Below, piece after piece: positions 33,161 to 42,168 of a stretch of 64,000 bases of DNA (its first letter is position 1; the number at the start of each line of letters is the position of its first letter). The notes under the pieces were generated by a model. The model had not been told where the DNA came from, did not search any database, and was given only the letters and a program-made list of their open reading frames with translations. A program made the translations under genes and the position numbers. The DNA is from Paenibacillus sp. HB172176 (GTDB lineage Bacteria > Bacillota > Bacilli > Paenibacillales > Paenibacillaceae), in assembly GCF_011947265.1 (NCBI RefSeq), contig NZ_JAATHD010000001.1, positions 243,902 to 307,901 of the forward strand, written 5' to 3'.

Positions 33161-35728
33161 TTGGTGAAGAAAAAGCTGGTTGTTATTGGAAACGGAATGG
33201 CGGGCGTTCGCTGCGTAGAAGAAATTATTGCAATATCCCCCGATCGATACGAGATTACGATTATAGGTGCCGAGCCCCATACGAATTATAATCGGATTAT
33301 GCTCTCCAAGGTTCTTCAAGGCAATACCTCGATAGACGATATCACGATCAATCCTCAAAGCTGGTACGACGACAACGGAATAACGCTGTTCAAAGGAGAA
33401 GCAGCGATTGGAATCGACGCATCGAAGCGTTCAGTGACGACAGAAGCAGGTCGGAAGATTTCATATGACAAGCTGATATTGGCAACGGGATCTAATCCGT
33501 TCATGCTTCCGCTGCCCGGCGCAGACAAGCAAGGGGTGACAGCCTTCCGGGACATCAAGGATTGCGAGACGATGATGGAGACGGCGAAAACGCATAATAA
33601 AGCCGTTGTCATCGGAGGAGGGCTGCTGGGCTTGGAAGCGGCGCGCGGATTGCTTAATCTGGGGATGCAAGTGTCGGTTGTGCATCTTAACGCTTACTTG
33701 ATGGAGCGCCAGCTGGATCAGACGGCAGCGGAGCTTATGCGGGAAGAACTGGAGAAGCAAGGCATGCAATTTCTGCTAGGCAAGTCGACGGAACGCATTC
33801 TTGGCAGAAAGCGCGTTGAAGGGCTGCAATTCACGGACGGATCGAGGGAACCCGCCGATCTGGTCGTATTCGCGGTAGGCATCCGGCCGAATATGCGATT
33901 GGCGGCAGACAGCGGCATTGAGGTCAATCGCGCTATTGTGGTCAACGATCGAATGGAGACAAGCGTCCCGGATGTCTACGCGGTTGGCGAATGCGCCGAG
34001 CATCGGGGCATGGCATACGGTCTTGTCGCGCCGCTCTATGAGCAAGGCAAAGTGCTCGCGAAGGTTGTCTGCGACGTGGAGACCGAGGGATATCAGGGCT
34101 CAACTCTCTATTCGCAGCTCAAGGTTTCGGGTCTTGAAGTGTTCTCTGCGGGAGAGATCAAAGATACGAGCAATACGGTATCTCTGAAAGTCTATGATGG
34201 AATAAAGCGAACATACAAGAAGATAAACGTGCAGGGCAATCGCATAGTGGGCGCGGTGCTGTTCGGAGACAGCGGCGAGGGCAGCAAGCTTCTCGGCTAT
34301 ATTAAGCAGGGAGCGAATGTATCCGTGCTGGAGCAGGATGCTGCTGGAGCCGGCGGCAGCGGCATGGAAGCCGAGGCCATTGCCGCCATGCCGGAGCATG
34401 AGACGGTGTGCTCCTGCAACGGGGTATCGAAAGGCGCAATCGTAGCTGCTGTTTGCGAGCAAGGGTTGAAAACCTCTCAGGAGGTTCGGGATTGCACGCG
34501 AGCTTCCAGCTCCTGCGGAGGCTGTAAACCGCTGATGGAAGCTATTCTGACATATGCATTGGAGAACGGATCCGGCGCCAAGGCGAAGGAAGAACCGATT
34601 TGCGGCTGCACGGAGATGGGGCATGAGGAAGCGAAGGAAGCTCTTCACGAGCTTGGCTTGCGGGCGAACGATACGGCATGGCGACGCCTTCCGATAGAGC
34701 GTATCCTACTCGAGCTGGGCTGGTCGAATGAAGAAGGCTGCGGCATATGCCGTCCGGCAATGCGTTATTATGCGGACAGATATTCGCGGCAGGGAAGCGG
34801 CGCCAGGTCGGAAGTGAGCGGCGACAACGCGAAGCGCAGCTCCGTGAGAATGCTCCGCCAAGACAGGTATGCGGTCATGCCGGCGACGCATGCAGGCGTC
34901 ATCACGGCAGAACAGCTTAGAATGGCTGCCGATGCGATGGAGCGATTCGAGATACCGATGGCGAAGCTTTCCGCGGATGCTCGTCTGGAGCTCCTTGGCA
35001 TTGAAGAGCATCGTGTAGGTGCGGTAGCGAATGCTCTGGAGGGCGGTGGCGGCCTTGACAGCCATAGCTTCGGCAGCGGCTTCAATCGCAGCGCCGAACC
35101 GATTTCGTTCGATTCGTTTGGGCAGACGGCCGCCTATTATAGAGCAGCAGTCGTGACCTGCGGCGGGAAAAATTTCGAGCCCCATGCGATCCGAGATTCG
35201 GTGGAAATGGGGATTGGATTGGAGAGGGAGCTCGAAGGCCTGGCCTTCCCTTCGCCGCTATCTCTAGGCGTATCGTCGAGTCCGCTGCATCAGGCAGGGA
35301 CGTTGACAAAGGCGCTTGGCCTCGTTGGAGCGCCAAGCGGCTGGGAGCTCTATCTTGGCGGCTCCGACGGTCGCCGAATGGCGGGGAACAGCGTGTTCGG
35401 CGAAGTGAAGCAAGCGATGCTGCTGGCGACTGAGCTGAATGACGCTTTGGCGATGGAAATGTCGCTCGCGCTGCTTGAGTGGTACCGGATGACAGCGGAT
35501 TACGGTCAAAGCGCGGCGGAATGGCTTGATAAGCTGGGCATGGTCGCTGTACGAGAGCGCATCTTCGATGTGACGAGCCGCCAGCTTCTGCTTGCCGAGC
35601 TGAGGAGCCGTTCAGCCGCATTCGACGGGCCGGGCAACAATTGCGCTCAAGCCAAGGAAACGGATGTTTTTGACGCGCATAACGAGCAGTTGATCGGAGA
35701 AACGGCAGCAGGAGGCGATTACGCATGA
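33161..35728 (+). CDS. nasB: Assimilatory nitrate reductase electron-transfer subunit
   Basis: 855 residues. An FAD/NAD(P)-binding pyridine nucleotide-disulphide oxidoreductase module (1 to about 400) has VVIGNGMAGVRC and VVIGGGLLGLEAA. Two BFD-like [2Fe-2S] modules follow: CSCNGV...CGGC and CGCTEM...CGIC. A C-terminal remnant of the nitrite/sulphite reductase ferredoxin-like half-domain ends the protein. It passes electrons from NADH to NasC. It is longer than B. subtilis NasB (about 770), with the extra length after the second cluster. The TTG at 33161 lies 6 nt after GGAGAG; the GTG next to it is an alternative. Its stop overlaps the nasC start (ATGA). Confidence 0.9.
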   Translation: MVKKKLVVIGNGMAGVRCVEEIIAISPDRYEITIIGAEPHTNYNRIMLSKVLQGNTSIDDITINPQSWYDDNGITLFKGEAAIGIDASKRSVTTEAGRKISYDKLILATGSNPFMLPLPGADKQGVTAFRDIKDCETMMETAKTHNKAVVIGGGLLGLEAARGLLNLGMQVSVVHLNAYLMERQLDQTAAELMREELEKQGMQFLLGKSTERILGRKRVEGLQFTDGSREPADLVVFAVGIRPNMRLAADSGIEVNRAIVVNDRMETSVPDVYAVGECAEHRGMAYGLVAPLYEQGKVLAKVVCDVETEGYQGSTLYSQLKVSGLEVFSAGEIKDTSNTVSLKVYDGIKRTYKKINVQGNRIVGAVLFGDSGEGSKLLGYIKQGANVSVLEQDAAGAGGSGMEAEAIAAMPEHETVCSCNGVSKGAIVAAVCEQGLKTSQEVRDCTRASSSCGGCKPLMEAILTYALENGSGAKAKEEPICGCTEMGHEEAKEALHELGLRANDTAWRRLPIERILLELGWSNEEGCGICRPAMRYYADRYSRQGSGARSEVSGDNAKRSSVRMLRQDRYAVMPATHAGVITAEQLRMAADAMERFEIPMAKLSADARLELLGIEEHRVGAVANALEGGGGLDSHSFGSGFNRSAEPISFDSFGQTAAYYRAAVVTCGGKNFEPHAIRDSVEMGIGLERELEGLAFPSPLSLGVSSSPLHQAGTLTKALGLVGAPSGWELYLGGSDGRRMAGNSVFGEVKQAMLLATELNDALAMEMSLALLEWYRMTADYGQSAAEWLDKLGMVAVRERIFDVTSRQLLLAELRSRSAAFDGPGNNCAQAKETDVFDAHNEQLIGETAAGGDYA

Positions 35729-37845
35729 ATCATGTAATTGAGAAGCGGTCGGAGGGTTCGCGCTCTCCCTTTGTCATGAACACGCAATGTCCGTTCTGCA
35801 GCGTGCAGTGCAAAATGCAGGTCATACAGGAATGGAAGGATGGCGCGAAGCCGAGCTATACGATTGTGGGGGTGCCGAACGCGGCTTCGGAAGGACGTCT
35901 CTGCGTGAAGGGCATGAACGCCTATCAGCATGCGTTGACGGAGGAGCGTTTGCAATATCCGATGGCGAAGAGAGATGGCGAATTTGTCCGAATTTCGTGG
36001 GAGGAAGCCTGCAGCATGATCGGCATGAAGCTCAGAGAGCTGCAGGAGAGCTATGGACGCGACAGCGTCGGCGTGTACGGCGGCGGATCTCTGACGAATG
36101 AATCGGCTTATCTGTTAGGGAAGTTCGCGAGAGTAGGTCTTCAGTCGAAATATATCGATTACAACGGTCGCTTCTGCATGTCGGCAGCGGCATCTGCGGG
36201 GAACAAAGCGTTCGGGATTGACCGAGGCCTCACGAATCCGTTGTCCGACATTTCGCTTGCGAAATGCATCATTCTCTCCGGAACGAATATTGCGGAATGC
36301 CAGCCGACGCTCATGCCTTACTTCACTAGAGCGAAAGAGAACGGGGCCTTTCTTATTGTTATTGATCCGCGCGTGACGGCTACAGCCGAGCTTGCCGATC
36401 TTCATCTGAAGGTGAGGCCGGGCATGGACGCAGCGCTAGCGAACGGATTGCTCAAAGCCGTGCTGGAGAAGGGTTATGTCGATGAGGGCTTCCTTGCTTC
36501 GCGCACGAAGGGCGTTGGGGATGTGCGGAAGCATGTGGAATCGCTCGACATGGCCGAGCTGGCCGAGATGACGGGCATCGAGGAAGAGCTCATTCGCAAA
36601 GCGGGAGAAGCGTTCGGCGCGGCGCCGACGGGGATGATTTTCACGGCTCGGGGCGTAGAGCAGCATACGGACGGTTATATGTCGGTGCGCAATCTGCTGA
36701 ACCTGCTGCTTGTGACCGGCAAGCTCGGCAAGCCGGGCTGCGGCTATGGCGCTGTAACCGGACAGGCGAATGGACAGGGCGGCAGAGAGCATGGGCAGAA
36801 GGCAGATCAGCTTCCCGGCTATCGCATGATCGATAACCCGGAGCATCGAAGCTATGTGGCAAGCGTGTGGGGCATCGATCCGGAGGAGCTTCCGGGCAAG
36901 GGGGTGTCCGCCTATGAGATGATGGAGAAGGTTCATGAGCGGGAGATTAGAGCCTTGATCCTGATGGGCTCGAATCCGGTCGTGTCCAACCCGAACGCGA
37001 ATTTTGTGCAGGAAGGGCTGGAGAAGCTCGACTTTCTCGTTGTCGCGGATATGTTCATCTCGGAGACGGGACGCATGGCGGATTTGCTGCTCCCCGTTAC
37101 CGCTTATCTGGAGAATGAAGGGACCACGACAAACCTGGAAGGCCGCGTTCTGCTGCGCGAGGCGAATAAGGCGCCGCTTGGAGAATGCAAACATGACTGG
37201 CAGGTGCTTTGCGACATCGCGGAGGAGCTTGGACGAGGGCGATGGTTTTCCTTCGAGTCGTCCGAGGCGATCTTCGAAGAGCTTCGCCTGGCTAGCAAAG
37301 GCGGCCTTGCCGATTATTACGGCATCACGTATGATCGGCTTCGGCGCGAGGAAGGCGTCTACTGGCCTTGTCCGTCCGTTGACCAGCCGGGCGAGCAGCG
37401 GCTGTTTGCGGCGAGCTTTGCGCATGACGACGGCAGGGCGGAGCTGGTCCCAGTGGACAATCATTATCCGAAGGAGCGCGTCGATGGGGAATATCCGCTG
37501 TATCTGACGACGGGAAGGGTGCTGTCGCATTATTTGACCGGGGTACAGACGAGGAAGAGTCCGTCGCTGGCGGCTCGGGAGATCGAGTCGTTCATCGAGG
37601 TTCATCCGTCTGTCGCGAGGAAGTACGGGATAGCGGAAGGCTCCCTGGTCTCGGTGACCTCCCGCCGGGGAACGGTCGTGCTGCGCTGCCATTATTCCGT
37701 GAAGATTCGGCAGGACACGGTGTTCGTTCCCATGCATTGGGGAGATGTGCAGAACGTGAACAAGCTCACAAGCGAACAGCTCGATCCCACCTGCCGCATG
37801 CCGGGCTTCAAGGTGTGCGCCGTGAAGCTGGAGCGTCTGTACTAA
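35725..37845 (+). CDS. nasC: Assimilatory nitrate reductase catalytic subunit
   Basis: 706 residues, molybdopterin oxidoreductase family. The N-terminal [4Fe-4S] site reads CPFCSVQCKMQ...GRLCVKG. The molybdopterin domains contain NGRFCMSAA, SGTNIAECQP and MGSNPVVSNP, and the C-terminal MopB-CT domain has TTGRVLSHYLTG. It reduces nitrate to nitrite in the cytoplasm. It is translationally coupled to nasB through a 4-bp ATGA overlap. Nitrite reductase and siroheme genes (nasDEF) are not in the window, so they must lie elsewhere. Confidence 0.93.
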   Translation: MNHVIEKRSEGSRSPFVMNTQCPFCSVQCKMQVIQEWKDGAKPSYTIVGVPNAASEGRLCVKGMNAYQHALTEERLQYPMAKRDGEFVRISWEEACSMIGMKLRELQESYGRDSVGVYGGGSLTNESAYLLGKFARVGLQSKYIDYNGRFCMSAAASAGNKAFGIDRGLTNPLSDISLAKCIILSGTNIAECQPTLMPYFTRAKENGAFLIVIDPRVTATAELADLHLKVRPGMDAALANGLLKAVLEKGYVDEGFLASRTKGVGDVRKHVESLDMAELAEMTGIEEELIRKAGEAFGAAPTGMIFTARGVEQHTDGYMSVRNLLNLLLVTGKLGKPGCGYGAVTGQANGQGGREHGQKADQLPGYRMIDNPEHRSYVASVWGIDPEELPGKGVSAYEMMEKVHEREIRALILMGSNPVVSNPNANFVQEGLEKLDFLVVADMFISETGRMADLLLPVTAYLENEGTTTNLEGRVLLREANKAPLGECKHDWQVLCDIAEELGRGRWFSFESSEAIFEELRLASKGGLADYYGITYDRLRREEGVYWPCPSVDQPGEQRLFAASFAHDDGRAELVPVDNHYPKERVDGEYPLYLTTGRVLSHYLTGVQTRKSPSLAAREIESFIEVHPSVARKYGIAEGSLVSVTSRRGTVVLRCHYSVKIRQDTVFVPMHWGDVQNVNKLTSEQLDPTCRMPGFKVCAVKLERLY

Positions 37846-38040
37846 CACCGCCAGGATGATGCTGTAGATGGCTGCAGCGCTGGAGCGTTGCACCGGATCT
37901 GCGATGTGGGGTGCAGCGCGGAAAATAATTCTTGCAGAATGCGTGATATTTAAGTATAGTATTTGTGCACGAGCTCGAATGCTGGCATTCTTATGCTGCA
38001 GCATGTTATACTTTTTCGATACTAACTCGCGTGAAGCACA

Positions 38041-38078
38041 CGTCGTTATCTCTTCTAAGAGAGATACGGCGTTTTTTT
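38041..38078 (+). terminator. Terminator-like hairpin before the frameshifted gene
   Basis: CGTCGTTATCTCTT / AAGAGAGATACGGCG (one bulge, one G-T pair) followed by seven T's. It may end the nasBC transcript, nearly 200 bp after nasC. Confidence 0.75.
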
Positions 38079-38131
38079 GTATTTTCATTTTGTTGATGGA
38101 GTACATTCTATCTTTGATGGAGGGGTACAAG

Positions 38132-38792
38132 ATGTCATTTGAAGAAGAGTTTGAGAAGTTTCTAAACGCCCAGAATCAACAAGCAAGCGGACAAAGAGCA
38201 GAGCTGCTGAATAGAGAAATGACTGGAGAAAGAAAAATGTTTGAAAAGGTGCTTTGGCCGGTGTTCCAAACATTTCAGGGATTTGTTTTGGAGTATGAGA
38301 TAGTATTTGGATCGGGTATTAAAGGGTATGTGGATGCATTTTATGAGCCGTTAGGACTAGTTTTTGAAAGTGAAGGTTATCTTGTGCATGCAGGTGAAAT
38401 CACGAGACAGATTCAGCTTTGAACGTAAGAGAATACGGGCTTTGGCAGCTCAGGATTTGCGCTACATTCCGTTTAGCTGGGATGAGCTTGACAAGAAACC
38501 AGAGCTGTGCCGTTCATCCGTTTACGAGATTTTGGGCAGGTATAATCAGTTAGGTGAGGAATTGAAATTATCAGCATATGAAAGAGTGTTGTTAAACCAA
38601 GCTTGGTTACTTGGAGAACCTTTCAAATTAAGCAATGTAATGGGATGGTTGGGTAAAGGGAGATATGTATGCGGTCGTGCAATTAAGTCCTTGAAAGAAA
38701 AGGAATGGGTTTTGCCTGTGCAGAGGGATAGAAGGCGCGTGCACTATTACATCGTTCACAAGGAAAAAGTAAAGCAACTAAAGCAAAATTAA
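38132..38792 (+). pseudogene. Frameshifted nuclease-like / DNA-binding protein
   Basis: Two overlapping frames read as one protein. The first (38132-38422) gives an N-terminal helix and then GYVDAFYEPLGLVFESEGY, which resembles a PD-(D/E)XK/Vsr-type nuclease core. The second, entered near 38405, continues DRFSFERKRIRALAAQDLRYIPFSWDELDKKPE and a C-terminal winged-helix-like region. The junction reads ACGAGACAGATTC; restoring a GA dinucleotide (AGAGACAGA) would give a continuous ITRDRF, so a 2-nt deletion is the simplest cause. GGAGGGG precedes the ATG. The gene is AT-richer than its neighbours, a sign of transfer. A sequencing error is possible. Confidence 0.72.
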
Positions 38793-38900
38793 AATGCACA
38801 TTAAGAAAGTGCTGGAGCGCTGTCCCGAGCGGCGAAGCGAGCAGCAGCGCAGGAAATCAGCGCTCCGCATCCTCGCATCGCGTACCGCAGCGCTCTCTTC

Positions 38901-39788
38901 CTACACTACCAAGAACCGCTGACGGTAAGCGCGGGGAGAAAGGCCCTCGTGCTTTGCGAAGCATGAGGCGAAATACGAGGCGCGGTTGAAGCCGACCTCT
39001 TCGGCGATGCGCATAATCGTCAGATCCGTCTGCAGGAGCAGCAGCTTCGCCTGTTCAATGCGAATCCGCATCAAATAATCGACGGGCGAGCAACCGAATT
39101 CACGCTTCATGCAGCGGGCAATATAGACCGGATGAAAGTTAATCGTTTCCCCAAGCTTCTGAGCGGTTATATCCTCCTTGTAGTGCTTGCGCAAGTAAGA
39201 TGCCGCCTTCTCCGCGCATACTCCCGCAGGAGTTGGAGGTCGCGCCTCCACTGAGGCGGACAGATGCTGCACAACTTCTTGAAACAGAAGCTGCTGCTTC
39301 CAACGAACGCCCGGAATGTGGTCGTTATTACTCATTTCGGTAAGTGTCTCGAGCATATCCTCCAGTTGACCAAGCTTTGACAGCTTCGCGAACTGCGGCA
39401 GCCGTTTCACGAAGCTGCGTACGGCGAACTGCTCGGAGATCGGTATCGGCTCCACCATATCCTGCATTCCTGCCACGTCCGGCAATCCGAATTCAGGCAT
39501 ACTCCAACTCCCCATTGACTGAAAATGAATCCAGTAATAGAACGTTTCCTCTTCACATGCGCGAGTGGCATAATGCTCGAGGTCAGGCCTTAGAATGAGC
39601 ATGCAGCCGGGCATGACCTCATAATGCCGATCCTCCTCCCCGATGTACAAGCAGCCCTTCGTCACGATGATCAAATCGAAAGCTCCAATATCCCGGCGAG
39701 CCGGGTGCTTGCGCCCAGGGGGCATAATGTTGGTTCCGCCAATGATAAAATGCGGCAGCGGCGGAACGGTAAGATTCAAAATATTCAT
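38901..39788 (-). CDS. AraC-family transcriptional regulator
   Basis: 295 residues. The N-terminal cupin-like domain (about 10-150) has DLIIVTKGCLYIGEEDRHY and PGCMLILRPDLEHY. The C-terminal AraC HTH (about 195-293) has ITAQKLGETINFHPVYIARC and a second helix set ending SPRAYRQRF. AGGAG lies just before the ATG at 39788. It diverges from the MATE exporter at 40013 across 224 bp and is a candidate regulator of it; no operator was identified. The downstream side is a short GC-rich stretch (38793-38900) resembling one unit of array 4. Confidence 0.9.
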   Translation of the reverse strand: MNILNLTVPPLPHFIIGGTNIMPPGRKHPARRDIGAFDLIIVTKGCLYIGEEDRHYEVMPGCMLILRPDLEHYATRACEEETFYYWIHFQSMGSWSMPEFGLPDVAGMQDMVEPIPISEQFAVRSFVKRLPQFAKLSKLGQLEDMLETLTEMSNNDHIPGVRWKQQLLFQEVVQHLSASVEARPPTPAGVCAEKAASYLRKHYKEDITAQKLGETINFHPVYIARCMKREFGCSPVDYLMRIRIEQAKLLLLQTDLTIMRIAEEVGFNRASYFASCFAKHEGLSPRAYRQRFLVV

Positions 39789-40012
39789 CTTATCACTCCT
39801 GCGGCAGAGGTTGGAATTTTGAAAGTTTGAGTTGAAAAAATGAACCCTTTCTTTCAGTATACCATCTATAATGCAGGAAGGAACAAGGAACTTGCTTTGT
39901 GCTCGCCAGACTGATTAATCGCCGTAGAGCGTCGTAACAATTAGCCTTGGCAGAGGCGTTCGAATCGCATGAGAATGGAAGCAAGCACTTTGGCTAATAG
40001 GGGGAGGAATGG

Positions 40013-41491
40013 ATGATGTCATCCTCGGCTTCACGAAAATTCACATTATGGGCGCTTGCGTGGCCAATCTTCATAGAGGTTTTTTTGCAGTTCCTTCTTG
40101 GAGCCGCGGATACGCTGATGGTCAGCCGTATTTCGGATGACGCAGTGGCGGTTGTCGGATTTTCGAATCAATTATTCAATGCGTTAACGACATTGTTCGT
40201 GACTGTGTCGAGCGGAGCGGGCATTCTGATCGCCCAGCGCATTGGCGCCCGCAAGCAGGAGGATGCTCGGACGCTCGGCATCATGGCCGTCTCCGTCAGC
40301 TTCATTGTCGGTCTATTGATCAGCATCGGGTTGATTATTTTCCCGAACGAAATCGCGTCCTCGTTGCAGCTTCCCGAGAAGCTGCTGCCGCTTGCCCATA
40401 CCTATATTTCCTTTGTCGGCGGAGGAATGGTCCTAATTGCATTAATGGCCGCGCTCAGCACCTCCATTCGGAATACCGGCAATACGAAGGGACCCATGTA
40501 TATTGCCATCGGTATGAATATCGTTCATATTGCATTGAACTATGCTTTTATTTTCGGCGCGTTCGGGTTTCCGAAGTGGGGTTTGCTCGGCGTATCCGTA
40601 TCGACGGTTATGGTGAGGCTGCTTGCCGTTATCGTTCTCTTCTACATGTTTCTGCATGCCTTCGAACGCAAGATACGCATACGCGATTTGAAAATATTCG
40701 AGAGAAAGCTGTTCGGTGAAATCATACGGATCGGCTGGCCGCTCGGTGTGAATATGTCCTGTTGGGTATTCTCCCAGCTTGCGATCTTCTCCTTCATTGC
40801 AATTATCGGAGCGGAGGAACTGGCGGCCAGAACGTATATGAACACGTTGGAATCGTTTTGCTTTCTGCTTGGCTATTCCTTTGCGCTTGCGCTGCAAATC
40901 CAGGTTGCGCATCTATTCGGGGCAGGGCTTACGAGAGAAGCGTACAGAACGGCCTTTCGAGCGATATGGATCGGGCTGGCCGTCGTTATTGTCAATGCGT
41001 TCCTGATCTATCTCTTCGGCAGCCAATTGCTAGGCCTGTTCACGAAGGATAAGGACATTATCGCGCTTGGCGTATCGCTGCTTGGTCTGAATTTGCTGCT
41101 GCAGCCTGCCAAAATGATCAACATGGGCCTCTCCAACGCGCTTAACGCAGTTGGCGACACCAGGTATACGATGTGGATTGCGATGGCCTCTATGTCCATC
41201 ATTGCAACGGGACTATCCTATCTGCTCGGAGTAAGCGCCGGATGGGGATTAATCGGCATCTACGCCTGCATGATTGTGGACGAATACGTTAGAGGAGCTC
41301 TCTCGTTCTTCCGTTGGCGCGGGCAGAAATTTTTGCGATTGCGTGAAGACAGTCTGCGAGGGAGAGCGCCATCGGAGTCGTACAGGCATGAAGCGGCAGA
41401 TCCGGATTCGTGCAGGCGCCCGACAGATCAACAATCCGGCGAAGCAAGCATAAGCGTTGAAGCTCGCAATCCAAGCCCGGTCAACCTATAA
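40013..41491 (+). CDS. MATE-family multidrug efflux transporter
   Basis: 492 residues with twelve predicted transmembrane helices between about 10 and 435. Family features include LLGAADTLMVSR in TM1-2 and the internally duplicated halves (VSSGAGILIAQRIGA and ALQIQVAHLFGAG). It probably exports cationic drugs or metabolites using Na+ or H+. The C-terminal 60 residues are polar and probably disordered, longer than usual. GGGGAGG lies just upstream; the ATG at 40016 is an equally good start. Confidence 0.92.
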   Translation: MMSSSASRKFTLWALAWPIFIEVFLQFLLGAADTLMVSRISDDAVAVVGFSNQLFNALTTLFVTVSSGAGILIAQRIGARKQEDARTLGIMAVSVSFIVGLLISIGLIIFPNEIASSLQLPEKLLPLAHTYISFVGGGMVLIALMAALSTSIRNTGNTKGPMYIAIGMNIVHIALNYAFIFGAFGFPKWGLLGVSVSTVMVRLLAVIVLFYMFLHAFERKIRIRDLKIFERKLFGEIIRIGWPLGVNMSCWVFSQLAIFSFIAIIGAEELAARTYMNTLESFCFLLGYSFALALQIQVAHLFGAGLTREAYRTAFRAIWIGLAVVIVNAFLIYLFGSQLLGLFTKDKDIIALGVSLLGLNLLLQPAKMINMGLSNALNAVGDTRYTMWIAMASMSIIATGLSYLLGVSAGWGLIGIYACMIVDEYVRGALSFFRWRGQKFLRLREDSLRGRAPSESYRHEAADPDSCRRPTDQQSGEASISVEARNPSPVNL

Positions 41492-41536
41492 TGAAGGAGT
41501 AGCAGAGCGACGACTGAAAAGGGGAATGACAAGCGA

Positions 41537-42037
41537 ATGGCATCCAACAAACAAATCATGAACGAGCAAATAAAATCCTCCGAGGTTGAGCTGACGGGAC
41601 TGAACGGCGAGATGCTCGGCGTCGTATCGCGAGCCGATGCGCTCGCGATGGCGAAGGCGCAGAAGGCGGATTTAGTCTGCGACTCGCTGATGAGCAGTCC
41701 GCCGCCATGTAGATTGGTTCCTCGAGGAGGTGCCGCAAGGGAGAAGGAACTCGCGAAGAAAGAAGTGAAGCGGCGGGACGCCTCTGGCAAAGTGAAAGAG
41801 ATCAGATTGACCGCAGCGATTGAAGATCATGATTATGATACGAAGCTGAGACAAGCCTCGAAGCTGCTGGAAGCAGGCAATGTCGTGCTGCTTGTCGTGA
41901 AGCTGCAAGGCAAGGAAGGTCCGAAGGCTAAGAGTCTGCTGGAGCGCATGCTGAAGGACCTTGCGAGCGCAGGCAAGAAGCGGACCGGCATTCAGCTTAG
42001 CGGCAAACAAGCCGCTGTCGAATTGGAGTCCATCTAA
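41537..42037 (+). CDS. Divergent stand-alone IF-3-like protein
   Basis: 166 residues, aligned over the length of translation initiation factor IF-3. The N-terminal domain has GLNGEMLGVVSRADALAMA and PPPCRLV; the linker is basic; the C-terminal domain has KEIRLTAAIEDHDYDTKLRQASKLLEAG, closely matching the IF-3 consensus. After that point the usual RGRE-type RNA-binding segment is replaced (VVLLVVKLQGKEGPKAKSLL). The normal infC partners rpmI and rplT are absent; here it lies between a MATE exporter and an ABC exporter. It is therefore probably a paralogue, with ribosome binding inferred and specialised function unknown. Confidence 0.85.
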   Translation: MASNKQIMNEQIKSSEVELTGLNGEMLGVVSRADALAMAKAQKADLVCDSLMSSPPPCRLVPRGGAAREKELAKKEVKRRDASGKVKEIRLTAAIEDHDYDTKLRQASKLLEAGNVVLLVVKLQGKEGPKAKSLLERMLKDLASAGKKRTGIQLSGKQAAVELESI

Positions 42038-42101
42038 GACAAATACCCGCACTGTCAAGCCTCGATAATCCGCCGCGCACCGCCTTTGATGGCAAAACCC
42101 G

Positions 42102-42151
42102 TTGACAGCATAGAAGGGAATGGGTATGCTTTTAAATGAAAACTATTCTCA
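42102..42151 (+). promoter_or_regulatory. Strong promoter with Fur-like box for the ABC exporter
   Basis: TTGACA (42102-42107), 17 bp, TATGCT (42125-42130). Immediately downstream is a 7-1-7 inverted repeat TGAAAAC-T-ATTCTCA (42137-42151) matching 11 of 14 positions of the Bacillus Fur box TGATAAT-N-ATTATCA. Overlap with the start of transcription suits repression. Confidence 0.7.
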
Positions 42152-42168
42152 ACTAGAAGGAGATTATC

